Source: an uncultured Eubacteriales bacterium (GTDB lineage: Bacteria; Bacillota; Clostridia; Oscillospirales; Acutalibacteraceae). From it: 64,000 nt of DNA. The notes below the pieces were generated by a model, which was not told the origin of the DNA, did no database searches, and saw only the letters and a program-made list of their open reading frames with translations. The translations under genes were made by a program, and so were the position numbers. Within the stretch, counting starts at the first letter, position 1. The number at the start of each line of letters is the position of its first letter. The stretch is taken from contig CAKSHH010000001.1 of NCBI GenBank assembly GCA_934456435.1, forward strand, positions 62,001 through 126,000. The letters are read 5' to 3'. Below are positions 17,001 through 25,558 of this stretch, one piece after another.

Positions 17001-17824
17001 GTACTCCGCTTGATATCGTTCTTAACCCGTTGGGTGTTCCGTCCCGAATGAATATCGGTCAGGTTCTTGAGGTCAACCTCGGATTTGCCGCCAAGCATCT
17101 CGGCTGGAAGGTTATGACACCGGTATTCGACGGCGCACACGAGTCGGATATCAGAGAAATGTTTAAGGATCTCGGCATCCGTGAGGACGGAAAGTCGATT
17201 CTTACCGACGGACGTACCGGACGCAAGTTCGATAACCCCGTAACTGTCGGCATAATGTATTACCTCAAACTTCTTCATCTTGTTGATGATAAGATACACG
17301 CCCGTTCAACAGGTCCTTATTCACTTGTTACGCAGCAGCCTCTGGGCGGTAAAGCTCAGTTCGGCGGTCAGCGTTTCGGTGAGATGGAAGTCTGGGCGCT
17401 CGAAGCTTACGGCGCAGCTTATACTCTTCAGGAAATTCTTACGGTTAAGTCCGACGACGTTGTAGGCCGTGTAAAGACCTACGAAGCAATCGTAAAGGGC
17501 AACAATGTTCCTCAGTCGGGAATCCCCGAATCATTCAAGGTTCTTGTCAAAGAGCTTCAGTCACTCGGTCTTGATGTCCGCGTATATGACAAGGACGAGA
17601 ACGAGATCGACCTCAAGCAGAACTTTGACGACGAGCTCGGATTCACCTCTTCCGACGACAAGGCGTTCACTCAGGTGAATGACATGGAGGGCGCAGAGGG
17701 ATATGCGCTTGAGGACGAGGAAGGAAATCCCATTGAAGATGATGAGGATGAAGAGTCCTTCGACGACATCTTTGAGGACATTGACGAAATGTTCTCGGAC
17801 GATGACGAAGAGAGCTTTGACTGA
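14096..17824 (+). CDS. rpoB: DNA-directed RNA polymerase subunit beta
   Basis: A 1242-residue core RNA polymerase subunit that forms half of the active-site cleft. The rifampicin-binding cluster is intact and wild type ([20 protein letters not shown] then [19 protein letters not shown]). The conserved GRHGNKGV and [19 protein letters not shown] segments are present, and the C terminus has a long acidic tail (many D/E after about residue 1190). The start at 14096 follows CGGAGTGG. It is transcribed with rpoC, 47 bp downstream, from a consensus promoter. Unusually, no rplJ/rplL genes precede it in the window. Confidence 0.99.
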   Translation: [1242 protein letters not shown]

Positions 17825-17871
17825 TAACAGACTTCACGTTAAATAGATTTTAAGGAAAAGGGGCATTCAGA

Positions 17872-20800
17872 TTGGAAAACAATACCTTTGAATCAATTAA
17901 AATCGGTCTTGCTTCGCCGGAACAGATCAGAGAATGGTCTTACGGCGAGGTAACCAAGCCCGAAACTATAAATTATCGTACCCTTAAACCGGAAAAGGAC
18001 GGTCTCTTCTGCGAGAGAATTTTCGGACCCACCAAGGACTGGGAGTGCCATTGCGGAAAGTATAAGAGAGTCCGTCACAAGGGCATTATATGCGACCGCT
18101 GCGGCGTTGAGGTCACAAAAGCCAAGGTTCGCCGTGAGCGTATGGGACACATTGAGCTTGCCGCTCCCGTATCTCATATCTGGTATTTCAAGGGAATCCC
18201 GTCAAGAATAGGTCTTGTTCTTGATATCACACCGAGAAACCTCGAAAAGGTTCTCTATTTCGCATCGTACATCGTCACCGATCCCGGCGATACGCCGCTT
18301 GAGAAGAAGCAGATCCTTGACGAAAAAGCATACATGGAGTATCGCGAAAGATACGAGGATGACTTTAAGGCAGGCATGGGTGCCGAGGCTATCAAGACTC
18401 TTCTTCAGGAAGTTGATCTTGACGCTCTTTCGGTCGAACTCCGTGAGGAGCTCAACGGCACATCTGCTCAGAAGAGAGCAAAGGCTCTCAAGCGTCTTGA
18501 GGTTATTGAGGCTTTCAGAACTTCGGGCAACAAGCCGGAGTGGATGATACTCGACGTTATTCCGGTTATTCCGCCGGATATCCGTCCCATGGTTCAGCTC
18601 GACGGCGGCAGATTCGCAACATCGGATCTTAACGACCTTTACCGTCGCGTTATCAACCGTAACAACCGTCTCAAGAAGCTCCTTGAACTCGGCGCACCGG
18701 ACATCATCGTCCGCAACGAGAAGAGAATGCTTCAGGAGGCTGTCGATGCTCTTATCGACAACGGCAGACGCGGCCGTCCCGTAACCGGTCCGAACAACAG
18801 AGCTCTCAAGTCTCTTTCGGATATGCTTAAAGGTAAGCAGGGACGTTTCCGTCAGAACCTTCTCGGTAAGCGTGTTGACTATTCCGGACGTTCGGTTATC
18901 GTCGTTGGTCCCGAACTTAAGCTTTACCAGTGCGGTCTTCCTAAGGAAATGGCACTTGAGCTCTTCAAGCCTTTCGTTATGAAGCGCCTTGTTGAAACAG
19001 AAAAGGCAGGCAACGTTAAGTCTGCAAGAAAGATGGTCGAAAAGGTACATCCCGAAGTTTGGGACGCACTTGAAGTTGTTATCAAGGATCACCCTGTAAT
19101 GCTCAACCGTGCTCCGACACTTCACAGACTCGGTATTCAGGCTTTCGAGCCGGTACTCGTTGAGGGTCGTGCCATTAAGCTTCATCCGCTCGTTTGTACG
19201 GCTTTCAACGCCGACTTCGACGGTGACCAGATGGCTGTTCACGTTCCTCTTTCGGCTGAAGCACAGGCAGAGGCAAGATTCCTCATGCTTGCCGCCAACA
19301 ACCTCCTCAAGCCTTCGGACGGACGTCCCGTTGCCGTTCCGACACAGGATATGATCCTCGGTTCCTACTACCTGACTCTTGAGAAGCCGGGTGAGCCTGG
19401 CGAGGGCAAGGCTTTCCGCAATGTTGAGGAAGCTATCATGGCTTATGATGAGGGTATAATCACTCTTCATTCATCTGTCAAGATCCGTATGAAGAAGACG
19501 ATCAACGGCGTTGAGTATACACGCCTTGTTCCGACAACTCTCGGTAAGGTTATCTTCAACAACCCGATTCCGCAGGATCTCGGATTTGTTGAGCGTAATC
19601 CTGAAGATATAGACAGTATGTTCAAGCTTGAGATTGACTTCCTTGTCAAGAAGGGCAATCTCGGTAAGATCATTGACAAGTGTATCCGTGTTCACGGCAC
19701 AGCCGTTGCAGCGGAAATGCTTGATAACATTAAGGCTCAGGGCTATAAGCACTCCACACGAAGCGGTATTACCGTTGCCGCATTTGACGCAACGATTCCG
19801 CCGAAGAAGGCAGAGCTTATTGCAGAAGCCGAGGCTAAGGTTGATAAGATTAACCGCAACTACGAGCGAGGACTTATCACAAACTCCGAGCGTTCCGACA
19901 GAGTTATCGAGGCTTGGGAGAATTGTACTCAGGAGGTTGCTAAGGAACTCAAGGCAAACTTCGACAAGTACAACCCGATTAACATGATGCTTGATTCCGG
20001 TGCCCGTGGTAATGATTCACAGCTTCGTCAGCTCGCAGGTATGCGTGGACTTATCGCTAACACAGCCGGTAAAACAATCGAAGTTCCCATCAAGGCTAAC
20101 TACCGTGAGGGTCTTAATATACTTGAATACTTCATTTCATCCCGTGGTGCCCGTAAAGGACTTGCCGATACGGCTCTTCGTACAGCCGACTCAGGTTACC
20201 TTACCCGTCGTCTTGTTGATGTTTCTCAGGAATGCATCATCCGTGAAGAGGACTGCGGATGCACAGAGGGTGTTGAGGTTTATGACATCTACCACGGCAA
20301 CCGTAAGATCGTTGATCTTGCAGAGCGTCTGACAGGCCGTTTCCTGCTCAACGATTATGTTGACGAGCAGACAGGCGAGGTCATTATGGAGTGCTCCAGA
20401 ATGATGAACGCTGAGGATGCGGACAGAGTTGCAACTCACGCAAAGGCAAATCACCAGGCAAAGATTGACGCAGGCGAGGCAGAGGAAGGCTCGGTAGCTT
20501 CCGTAGTTATCCGTTCGCTTCTTACCTGTAAGACCGAGCACGGCGTATGTATCAAGTGCTACGGTTCCAACCTTGCAACAGGCAGCCCGGTTACGATCGG
20601 TGAGGCAGTCGGCATCATCGCCGCACAGTCCATCGGTGAGCCCGGTACACAGCTTACAATGAGAACGTTCCACACCGGCGGTGCCAAGGATGCCGGCGAT
20701 ATCACACAGGGTCTTCCGCGTATCGAAGAACTGTTCGAGGCAAGAAAGCCGAAGGCACTTGCAATTCTTTCGGAAATTTCCGGTACAGTTTCGTTCGAGG

Positions 20801-21486
20801 ATGTTAAGAAGAGCCGCCACGTTGTCATCACCGACAGCGAAAACGGCGAGTCAAAGTCCTACCTTATTCCTTACGGCTTCCGTGAGATCGTTAAGGAGGG
20901 CGACCATGTAACAAAGGGTCAGGCTCTTACCGACGGTGCTCCGAACCCACACGACGTTCTTGCAATCAGAGGCGTTTCAGCCGTTCACGATTACCTTATC
21001 CGTGAAGTTCAGAAGACATACCGTACACAGGGTGTTGATATCAACGATAAGCACATTGAGGTTATCGTTCGTCAGATGATGCGTAAAGTTAAGATTGAGG
21101 ACGCAGGCGAGACAGATTTCCTGCCCGGTTCAATCGTCGAGAAGCACGAGTTCTATACTGCCAACGAAAAGGCTAAGGCAAAGGCCGAGGCTGATGGCAG
21201 AGAGCCGAACTACGCAACCTGCGTTCCGACACTTATGGGTATCACAAAGGCTTCTCTTGCAACCGAGTCATTCCTTTCGGCTGCTTCCTTCCAGGAGACA
21301 ACGAGAGTTCTTACTGACGCGGCTATCAAGGGCAAGACCGATCCGCTTCTCGGACTCAAGGAGAACGTTATCATCGGTAAGCTTCTTCCGTCAGGTACCG
21401 GTATGAAGTGCTACTCCGACGTTGAACTCAGACCGACAGAGGAGCACACGGCAACCGTACTCGGTGACCTTCTCAAAAATGTATAA
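17872..21486 (+). CDS. rpoC: DNA-directed RNA polymerase subunit beta'
   Basis: A 1204-residue catalytic subunit. The N-terminal zinc site is CHCGKYKRVRHKGIICDRCG. The catalytic Mg-binding loop is NADFDGDQMAVH. The second zinc site uses CGC...CKTEHGVCIKCYG. The trigger-loop region contains MRTFHTGG. Translation starts at TTG 17872 after AAGGAAAAGGGG; MENNTFESIKIGLASPEQI is the expected N terminus. No lineage-specific insertion is evident. The operon ends at a structured terminator, with no rpsL cluster following. Confidence 0.99.
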   Translation: MENNTFESIKIGLASPEQIREWSYGEVTKPETINYRTLKPEKDGLFCERIFGPTKDWECHCGKYKRVRHKGIICDRCGVEVTKAKVRRERMGHIELAAPVSHIWYFKGIPSRIGLVLDITPRNLEKVLYFASYIVTDPGDTPLEKKQILDEKAYMEYRERYEDDFKAGMGAEAIKTLLQEVDLDALSVELREELNGTSAQKRAKALKRLEVIEAFRTSGNKPEWMILDVIPVIPPDIRPMVQLDGGRFATSDLNDLYRRVINRNNRLKKLLELGAPDIIVRNEKRMLQEAVDALIDNGRRGRPVTGPNNRALKSLSDMLKGKQGRFRQNLLGKRVDYSGRSVIVVGPELKLYQCGLPKEMALELFKPFVMKRLVETEKAGNVKSARKMVEKVHPEVWDALEVVIKDHPVMLNRAPTLHRLGIQAFEPVLVEGRAIKLHPLVCTAFNADFDGDQMAVHVPLSAEAQAEARFLMLAANNLLKPSDGRPVAVPTQDMILGSYYLTLEKPGEPGEGKAFRNVEEAIMAYDEGIITLHSSVKIRMKKTINGVEYTRLVPTTLGKVIFNNPIPQDLGFVERNPEDIDSMFKLEIDFLVKKGNLGKIIDKCIRVHGTAVAAEMLDNIKAQGYKHSTRSGITVAAFDATIPPKKAELIAEAEAKVDKINRNYERGLITNSERSDRVIEAWENCTQEVAKELKANFDKYNPINMMLDSGARGNDSQLRQLAGMRGLIANTAGKTIEVPIKANYREGLNILEYFISSRGARKGLADTALRTADSGYLTRRLVDVSQECIIREEDCGCTEGVEVYDIYHGNRKIVDLAERLTGRFLLNDYVDEQTGEVIMECSRMMNAEDADRVATHAKANHQAKIDAGEAEEGSVASVVIRSLLTCKTEHGVCIKCYGSNLATGSPVTIGEAVGIIAAQSIGEPGTQLTMRTFHTGGAKDAGDITQGLPRIEELFEARKPKALAILSEISGTVSFEDVKKSRHVVITDSENGESKSYLIPYGFREIVKEGDHVTKGQALTDGAPNPHDVLAIRGVSAVHDYLIREVQKTYRTQGVDINDKHIEVIVRQMMRKVKIEDAGETDFLPGSIVEKHEFYTANEKAKAKAEADGREPNYATCVPTLMGITKASLATESFLSAASFQETTRVLTDAAIKGKTDPLLGLKENVIIGKLLPSGTGMKCYSDVELRPTEEHTATVLGDLLKNV

Positions 21487-21513
21487 TTTTATTCAAAGGC
21501 ATATATAACGAAT

Positions 21514-21575
21514 ATCCCGACTCCGTCAGGCTGAGCGTTAAATCAACGTTCAGGACAGGGTCGGGATAAGTTTTT
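21514..21575. terminator. rpoBC / glmS convergent terminator
   Basis: Outer stem ATCCCGAC / GTCGGGAT with an inner stem CTGAGCGTT / AACGTTCAG (one G-U), followed by AAGTTTTTA. Confidence 0.75.
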
Positions 21576-23367
21576 ATTCAACTGTAACGCTTTTTGCAAG
21601 ATTACGCGGCTTGTCGATCGGGCAGCCGCGTTTCTCTGCTGTGTAATAGGCGAAGAGCTGCATCGGAATCACCTCAAGCATCGGAACGAAAATATCCTTT
21701 GTTTTCGGAATCGTAATATCACCGCCGTCATCGGAGACGATAATGGTTTTTCCGTTTCGTGCTTTGACCTCGTTGATGTTTGCCAAAGTTTTGCTTTGCA
21801 GTTCTTTGAAGCAGCAGAGTGCAACGGTCAGACTGTCCTTGTCAATAAGCGATATTGTCCCGTGCTTCAGCTCGCCTGCGGCGTAGGATTCGCAGGGGAT
21901 ATAGGAAATCTCCTTTAACTTGAGCGACGCTTCCATTGCCGCGCAGTAGTCAAAACCTCTGCCGATGAAGCATATATATCCGGATTTGTCGGCAATGTCG
22001 GCAAAAGGCTTTATTTTTTCAGGCTCTGAAAGTATTTGTTCTATTTTGTCGGGAACGGCTTTAAGCTCATCAACATATTCAGCGACCGCTTTTTGAGAAA
22101 GAGTATTGGCTGCGCCGGCAAGGTAAAGCGTGAGCAGATATACCGCCGCGAGCTGAGCCGAGTAGGCTTTTGTGGTGGCGACGGCGACTTCCTTTCCTGC
22201 ACGGGTGAAAATGACATTTTTACACTCCTGTGCAATCGTGCTGTTCTCAACATTGACAATTCCAACAGTTTTTGCTCCGTGATGCTCGGCAATACGCATT
22301 GCCGCAAGTGTGTCCGCCGTTTCACCGCTTTGGCTGATTATCACAACGAGCGTTTTTTCATCGAGGTGTGGGTGCATATACCGAAATTCCGACGCAATAA
22401 CAGCTTGCGAATGGCGCTTGAAAAGGCGTTCGCAGGCATAAGCTCCGACTGTTCCGACATGATATGCCGATCCGCAGGCGACAAAAACAATGTGGTCAAG
22501 ACCGCATATTTCTTTTTTGGCCAATTTTAAGCCCTTGAAGCGAATTTTGTTGTTGTCCTTGAGAATATCCGAAACCGTGCGGCGGACAGCGGACGGCTGT
22601 TCCATAATTTCCTTGAGCATATAGTGCTTGTAGCCGCATTTGTCGGAGTTGCGGTCACAGGCTTTAATTTTTATTTCGCTTTTTCTTATTCTGCATCCGT
22701 CAAGGTCAAAAACCTTCAGTCCGTCTTTTTTGACAATTCCTATTTCACCGTCGTTTATTCTGTAAATTCGGTCACTTTTGTCCGCGATAGCGGATACATC
22801 GCTCGCAAGATAAACGCAGCCGTTCGACGTGCCGGCGAAAAGGGGACTGGAAAGCTTTGCACAGACTATTGAATCGGGATAGTCGCGGCACAGGATTGCC
22901 AGCGCATAAGAGCCTTTGAGCCTTGAAAGCGTTGAGCTGACGGTTCCTTTCAGGTCGCCGTTATAAAGGTGCTCAAGCATCTGTGCGATTACTTCCGTGT
23001 CCGTATCGCTTTTAAACTCAAAGCCCTCGTCTTCAAGCTCGGCTTTCAGCTCGGCATAGTTCTCTATAATGCCGTTGTGAACAACGGTGAACAGTCCGTT
23101 TTTGCTTGTGTGAGGATGAGCGTTTGTGACAGTCGGCGCACCGTGGGTTGCCCAGCGTGTGTGACCGATTCCGATTACACCTGTTATGCCGCTTGCTTTT
23201 TGGCGCAGTCCGGACGGACTGCCTACAACCTTGGCTGTTCTGATTGTATTTCCGTCAATCACGGCGAGCCCCGCCGAATCGTATCCTCTGTATTCAAGCT
23301 CTTCCAAACCGTTTATGATGATGTCGGCGGCATTTTCATCGCCGATGTAGCCCATAATTCCACACAT
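21574..23367 (-). CDS. glmS: Glutamine--fructose-6-phosphate aminotransferase (isomerizing)
   Basis: A 597-residue cytosolic enzyme making glucosamine-6-phosphate from fructose-6-phosphate and glutamine, the entry step to peptidoglycan precursors. Cys2 of MCGIMGYIG is the N-terminal glutaminase nucleophile, and GHTRWATHG is present. Two SIS domains (about 280-600) follow with VFVACGSAYHVG and SQSGETADT, and the C terminus ends in the family motif DKPRNLAKSVTVE. The start at 23367 is fixed by the required Cys2 after an AGAGG site; a longer frame is spurious. I find no glmS ribozyme upstream. Confidence 0.98.
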   Translation of the reverse strand: MCGIMGYIGDENAADIIINGLEELEYRGYDSAGLAVIDGNTIRTAKVVGSPSGLRQKASGITGVIGIGHTRWATHGAPTVTNAHPHTSKNGLFTVVHNGIIENYAELKAELEDEGFEFKSDTDTEVIAQMLEHLYNGDLKGTVSSTLSRLKGSYALAILCRDYPDSIVCAKLSSPLFAGTSNGCVYLASDVSAIADKSDRIYRINDGEIGIVKKDGLKVFDLDGCRIRKSEIKIKACDRNSDKCGYKHYMLKEIMEQPSAVRRTVSDILKDNNKIRFKGLKLAKKEICGLDHIVFVACGSAYHVGTVGAYACERLFKRHSQAVIASEFRYMHPHLDEKTLVVIISQSGETADTLAAMRIAEHHGAKTVGIVNVENSTIAQECKNVIFTRAGKEVAVATTKAYSAQLAAVYLLTLYLAGAANTLSQKAVAEYVDELKAVPDKIEQILSEPEKIKPFADIADKSGYICFIGRGFDYCAAMEASLKLKEISYIPCESYAAGELKHGTISLIDKDSLTVALCCFKELQSKTLANINEVKARNGKTIIVSDDGGDITIPKTKDIFVPMLEVIPMQLFAYYTAEKRGCPIDKPRNLAKSVTVE

Positions 23368-23514
23368 AAAAAAACCTCTGCATAATAATAGATTTACTTC
23401 TATTTTATGCAAAGGGCAATATTTTATCCTGATTTTTCAGCTTTAATTTGCAGAGATGAATCTTGGCGCTCCATATAGGGGAGCAAGGAAAGTCAGCGAA
23501 AAGCGCCCCTTTAG

Positions 23515-23764
23515 GCAATGACATTAACTTAAGATAAGTTTTTGGCAGTCGATTACAAGGCTCACCTTGTCAGGGGAGCTGTCGGCGCAGCCGACTGATG
23601 GGTAGTCGAAAAGACATTTTTAAATCTTTCATAAAAGACTATAATAAGTATTTTCTCTCCCTCCGTCACGGCTTCGCCGTGCCACCTCCCTCATCAGATG
23701 GAGGCAAGGCTTTATGAAAATAGCTTTAGCTTTAAAAGCAACCTTCTTAAGCTAATGACATTGC
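23515..23764. mobile_element. MITE-like element with 19-bp terminal inverted repeats
   Basis: Left end GCAATGACATTAACTTAAG (23515-23533) and right end CTTAAGCTAATGACATTGC (23746-23764) are inverted with two mismatches. The interior carries two palindromic modules: GGGGAGCTGTCGGCGC with AGCCGACTGA, and CCTCCGTCACGG with CCGTGCCACCTCC. The modules recur at 6.6 kb. It is about 250 bp with no coding capacity and fits a non-autonomous transposon. It occupies most of the 453-bp glmS to ABC gap. A truncated GGGGAGC-type module lies just left of it (23465-23512). Confidence 0.65.
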
Positions 23765-23820
23765 TTACAAGGGAGACTGAAAAAATACCAGCAAAAATCC
23801 CTCGTTAACCAAACCGTCCG

Positions 23821-24534
23821 TCACTTAAGATTATTTTCTGGTGTGATGTTTTTATTGATATAGTCGTCAATGATTTTTCCGTCGCTTATTCTTATAACGC
23901 GGTGCGCCTTCTTGGCGATTGAATCGTCGTGAGTGATAAGGATTATTGTTCGTCCCTCAGCCCACAGCTCGTTTATTATGCGCATAACCTCTTTTCCCGA
24001 TGCGGAATCAAGGTTTCCGGTCGGCTCATCGGCAAGGATAACGGGCGGTTTCGCGGCGACTGCGCGCGCGATGGCAACTCTTTGCTGTTGCCCGCCCGAC
24101 ATCTGGCTCGGCAGGTGATGCATACGCTTTTCCAAACCGACCCTTTTTAGTGCTTCGGTAGCAAGGTGATGCCTTTCTTCGGCTTTCATTCCCCTGTAAA
24201 TCAGCGGCAGTTCGACATTTCCCTGGGCAGTAAGGCTCGGAATGAGGTTAAAGCCCTGAAAAATGAAACCGATTTCAAGATTTCGTATGCTGCTGAGCTC
24301 GTCATCGTCCATGTCGGAAACATCTTTGCCGTTGAGAATATATGTTCCGCTTGTCACAACGTCGAGCAACCCAAGCATATTCATCAGCGTTGATTTTCCG
24401 GAACCCGACTGACCGACGATCGCGACAAAATCGCCGCTGTCAATTTGCAGGTTGATTCCGTCAAGCGCTCTGACCTCGTTTTCACCGGGATTATATATTT
24501 TATATGCGTCCTTTAATTCAATAAGATGTGACAT
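23821..24534 (-). CDS. ABC transporter ATP-binding protein (MacB/LolD type), orphan
   Basis: A 237-residue ATPase. Walker A GQSGSGKST is at about 38-46, the Q-loop in GFIFQGFNLIPSLTA, signature MSGGQQQRVAIARA, Walker B VILADEPTGNLDS, and H-loop ILITHD. The closest family is the MacB/LolD/FtsE-like (type VII, mechanotransmission) ATPases that pair with FtsX-like permeases. No permease adjoins it, so the partner must be elsewhere. AGAGGTAAG precedes the ATG and a single promoter lies upstream. Confidence 0.9.
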   Translation of the reverse strand: MSHLIELKDAYKIYNPGENEVRALDGINLQIDSGDFVAIVGQSGSGKSTLMNMLGLLDVVTSGTYILNGKDVSDMDDDELSSIRNLEIGFIFQGFNLIPSLTAQGNVELPLIYRGMKAEERHHLATEALKRVGLEKRMHHLPSQMSGGQQQRVAIARAVAAKPPVILADEPTGNLDSASGKEVMRIINELWAEGRTIILITHDDSIAKKAHRVIRISDGKIIDDYINKNITPENNLK

Positions 24535-24564
24535 AAGCTTACCTCTGAATCAATATATATGTAT

Positions 24565-24593
24565 ATTTTACCACAAGGGAAAGTCTAATGCAA
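24565..24593 (-). promoter_or_regulatory. Promoter of the orphan ABC ATPase gene
   Basis: Minus strand TTGCAT, 17-bp spacer, TAAAAT. Confidence 0.6.
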
Positions 24594-24709
24594 TAAATAC
24601 AGCGTTTACGGATTGTAAAAAATATATGAATAAAATTTTAATTAAAAAATTGTAGATAATATACAAAAAGCATGTCAATAAGAGAAAAATGATTTGTAGC
24701 CGGATAGTG

Positions 24710-24737
24710 TTGACAAATGTTAATAATATGTTAAAAT
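24710..24737 (+). promoter_or_regulatory. Promoter of the xpt-nucleoside importer operon
   Basis: TTGACA, 16-bp spacer, TAAAAT. The transcript would begin near 24744 with a TGTTGTCG / CGACAACA hairpin (24743-24765) before the riboswitch. Confidence 0.65.
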
Positions 24738-24777
24738 ATTGGTGTTGTCGGGGATAACGACAACATAAATGAATATT

Positions 24778-24847
24778 TTGCCGATATATCGCTGGATAAA
24801 TGGCCCGGCAGTCTCTACGACAGTGCCACAACTGTTACTATTGGTGA
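24778..24847 (+). promoter_or_regulatory. Purine riboswitch aptamer, guanine/xanthine type
   Basis: P1 is TTGCCGATA with TATTGGTGA (wobble-rich). P2 is GCTGG / CCGGC, J2/3 is AGTCTCTAC (consensus AGUUUCUACC), and P3 is GACAGT / ACTGTT. The J3/1 segment reads TACTAT with C at the specificity position, which predicts guanine or hypoxanthine over adenine. Located upstream of xpt, as in Bacillus. Confidence 0.92.
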
Positions 24848-24884
24848 AAATCAACAGCGCAAAGGCGTTGTTGGTTTGTCGTTC

Positions 24885-24920
24885 GGCAGTAGGTTTAGTA
24901 CCCGCTGCTTATTTTTATTT
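24885..24920 (+). terminator. Riboswitch expression-platform terminator
   Basis: GCAGTAGG pairs with CCCGCTGC around a 7-base loop (one mismatch, one G-U), then TTATTTTTATTT. It lies just before the AGGAGG of xpt, so ligand binding should stop transcription. Confidence 0.65.
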
Positions 24921-24934
24921 AGGAGGACTTTGAA

Positions 24935-25510
24935 ATGCAGCTTCTTGAAGAAAGAATCCTTAAAGACGGAAAAGTATTTCCGGGCAATGTGCTGAAAGTC
25001 GATAGCTTCCTCAATCACCAGGTAGACGTAGAGCTGATGAACGAAATCGGCAAGGAATTTTACAGACTTTTTAAGGACTGCGGAGTGAATAAGATCTTTA
25101 CGATCGAGGCATCCGGTATAGGAATCGCCTGCATCACTGCGCAGTATTTTCATGTCCCTGTGGTTTTTGCCAAGAAAACTCTCGGTAAAAACATTGCCGC
25201 CGACGTTTACTCAACGCCGATCAAGTCATTCACCCACGGCAAGACCTACGATGTTATCGTTTCACAGGAATTTCTTAATAAGGATGATAAAATTCTTATC
25301 GTTGACGATTTTCTCGCACAGGGCTGTGCTCTTAACGGACTGATTGAGCTTATCAAGTCCGCAGGAGCGGAAATCGTTGGAGCAGGAATAGTTATCGAAA
25401 AGGCGTTTCAGCAGGGCGGAGATTTGATTCGCAGCGAGGGTATCCGTGTTGAATCGCTTGCAAGAGTCGCTTCCATGACGGACGACGGAAAGATAACTTT
25501 CTGCAAATAA
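24935..25510 (+). CDS. xpt: Xanthine phosphoribosyltransferase
   Basis: A 191-residue cytosolic salvage enzyme converting xanthine and PRPP to XMP. The PRPP loop KILIVDDFLAQGCAL is at about 120-134. The N terminus MQLLEERILKDGKVFPGNVLKVDSF is diagnostic for Xpt, and the length matches the family. TAGGAGG precedes the ATG. The gene sits directly behind the guanine riboswitch and 48 bp ahead of a nucleoside-importer substrate-binding gene, so uptake and salvage of purines form one unit. Confidence 0.97.
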   Translation: MQLLEERILKDGKVFPGNVLKVDSFLNHQVDVELMNEIGKEFYRLFKDCGVNKIFTIEASGIGIACITAQYFHVPVVFAKKTLGKNIAADVYSTPIKSFTHGKTYDVIVSQEFLNKDDKILIVDDFLAQGCALNGLIELIKSAGAEIVGAGIVIEKAFQQGGDLIRSEGIRVESLARVASMTDDGKITFCK

Positions 25511-25558
25511 CTTCGGTAGCAAAAATTGCTATATATTAAAAATTTGGAGGAAGAACAC

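Noticed and set aside
18202..19470. 422-codon open frame antisense to rpoC
   Set aside because: It is a codon-bias shadow of rpoC. The product is Leu/Ser/Arg-rich with no motifs, and there is no ribosome-binding site or promoter.
23440..23480. GGAGCGCCAAG upstream of glmS on the minus strand, resembling the glmS ribozyme cleavage site
   Set aside because: Only the GCGCC core matches. The downstream ribozyme helices and conserved glucosamine-6-phosphate pocket are absent, and the match belongs to the repeat element.
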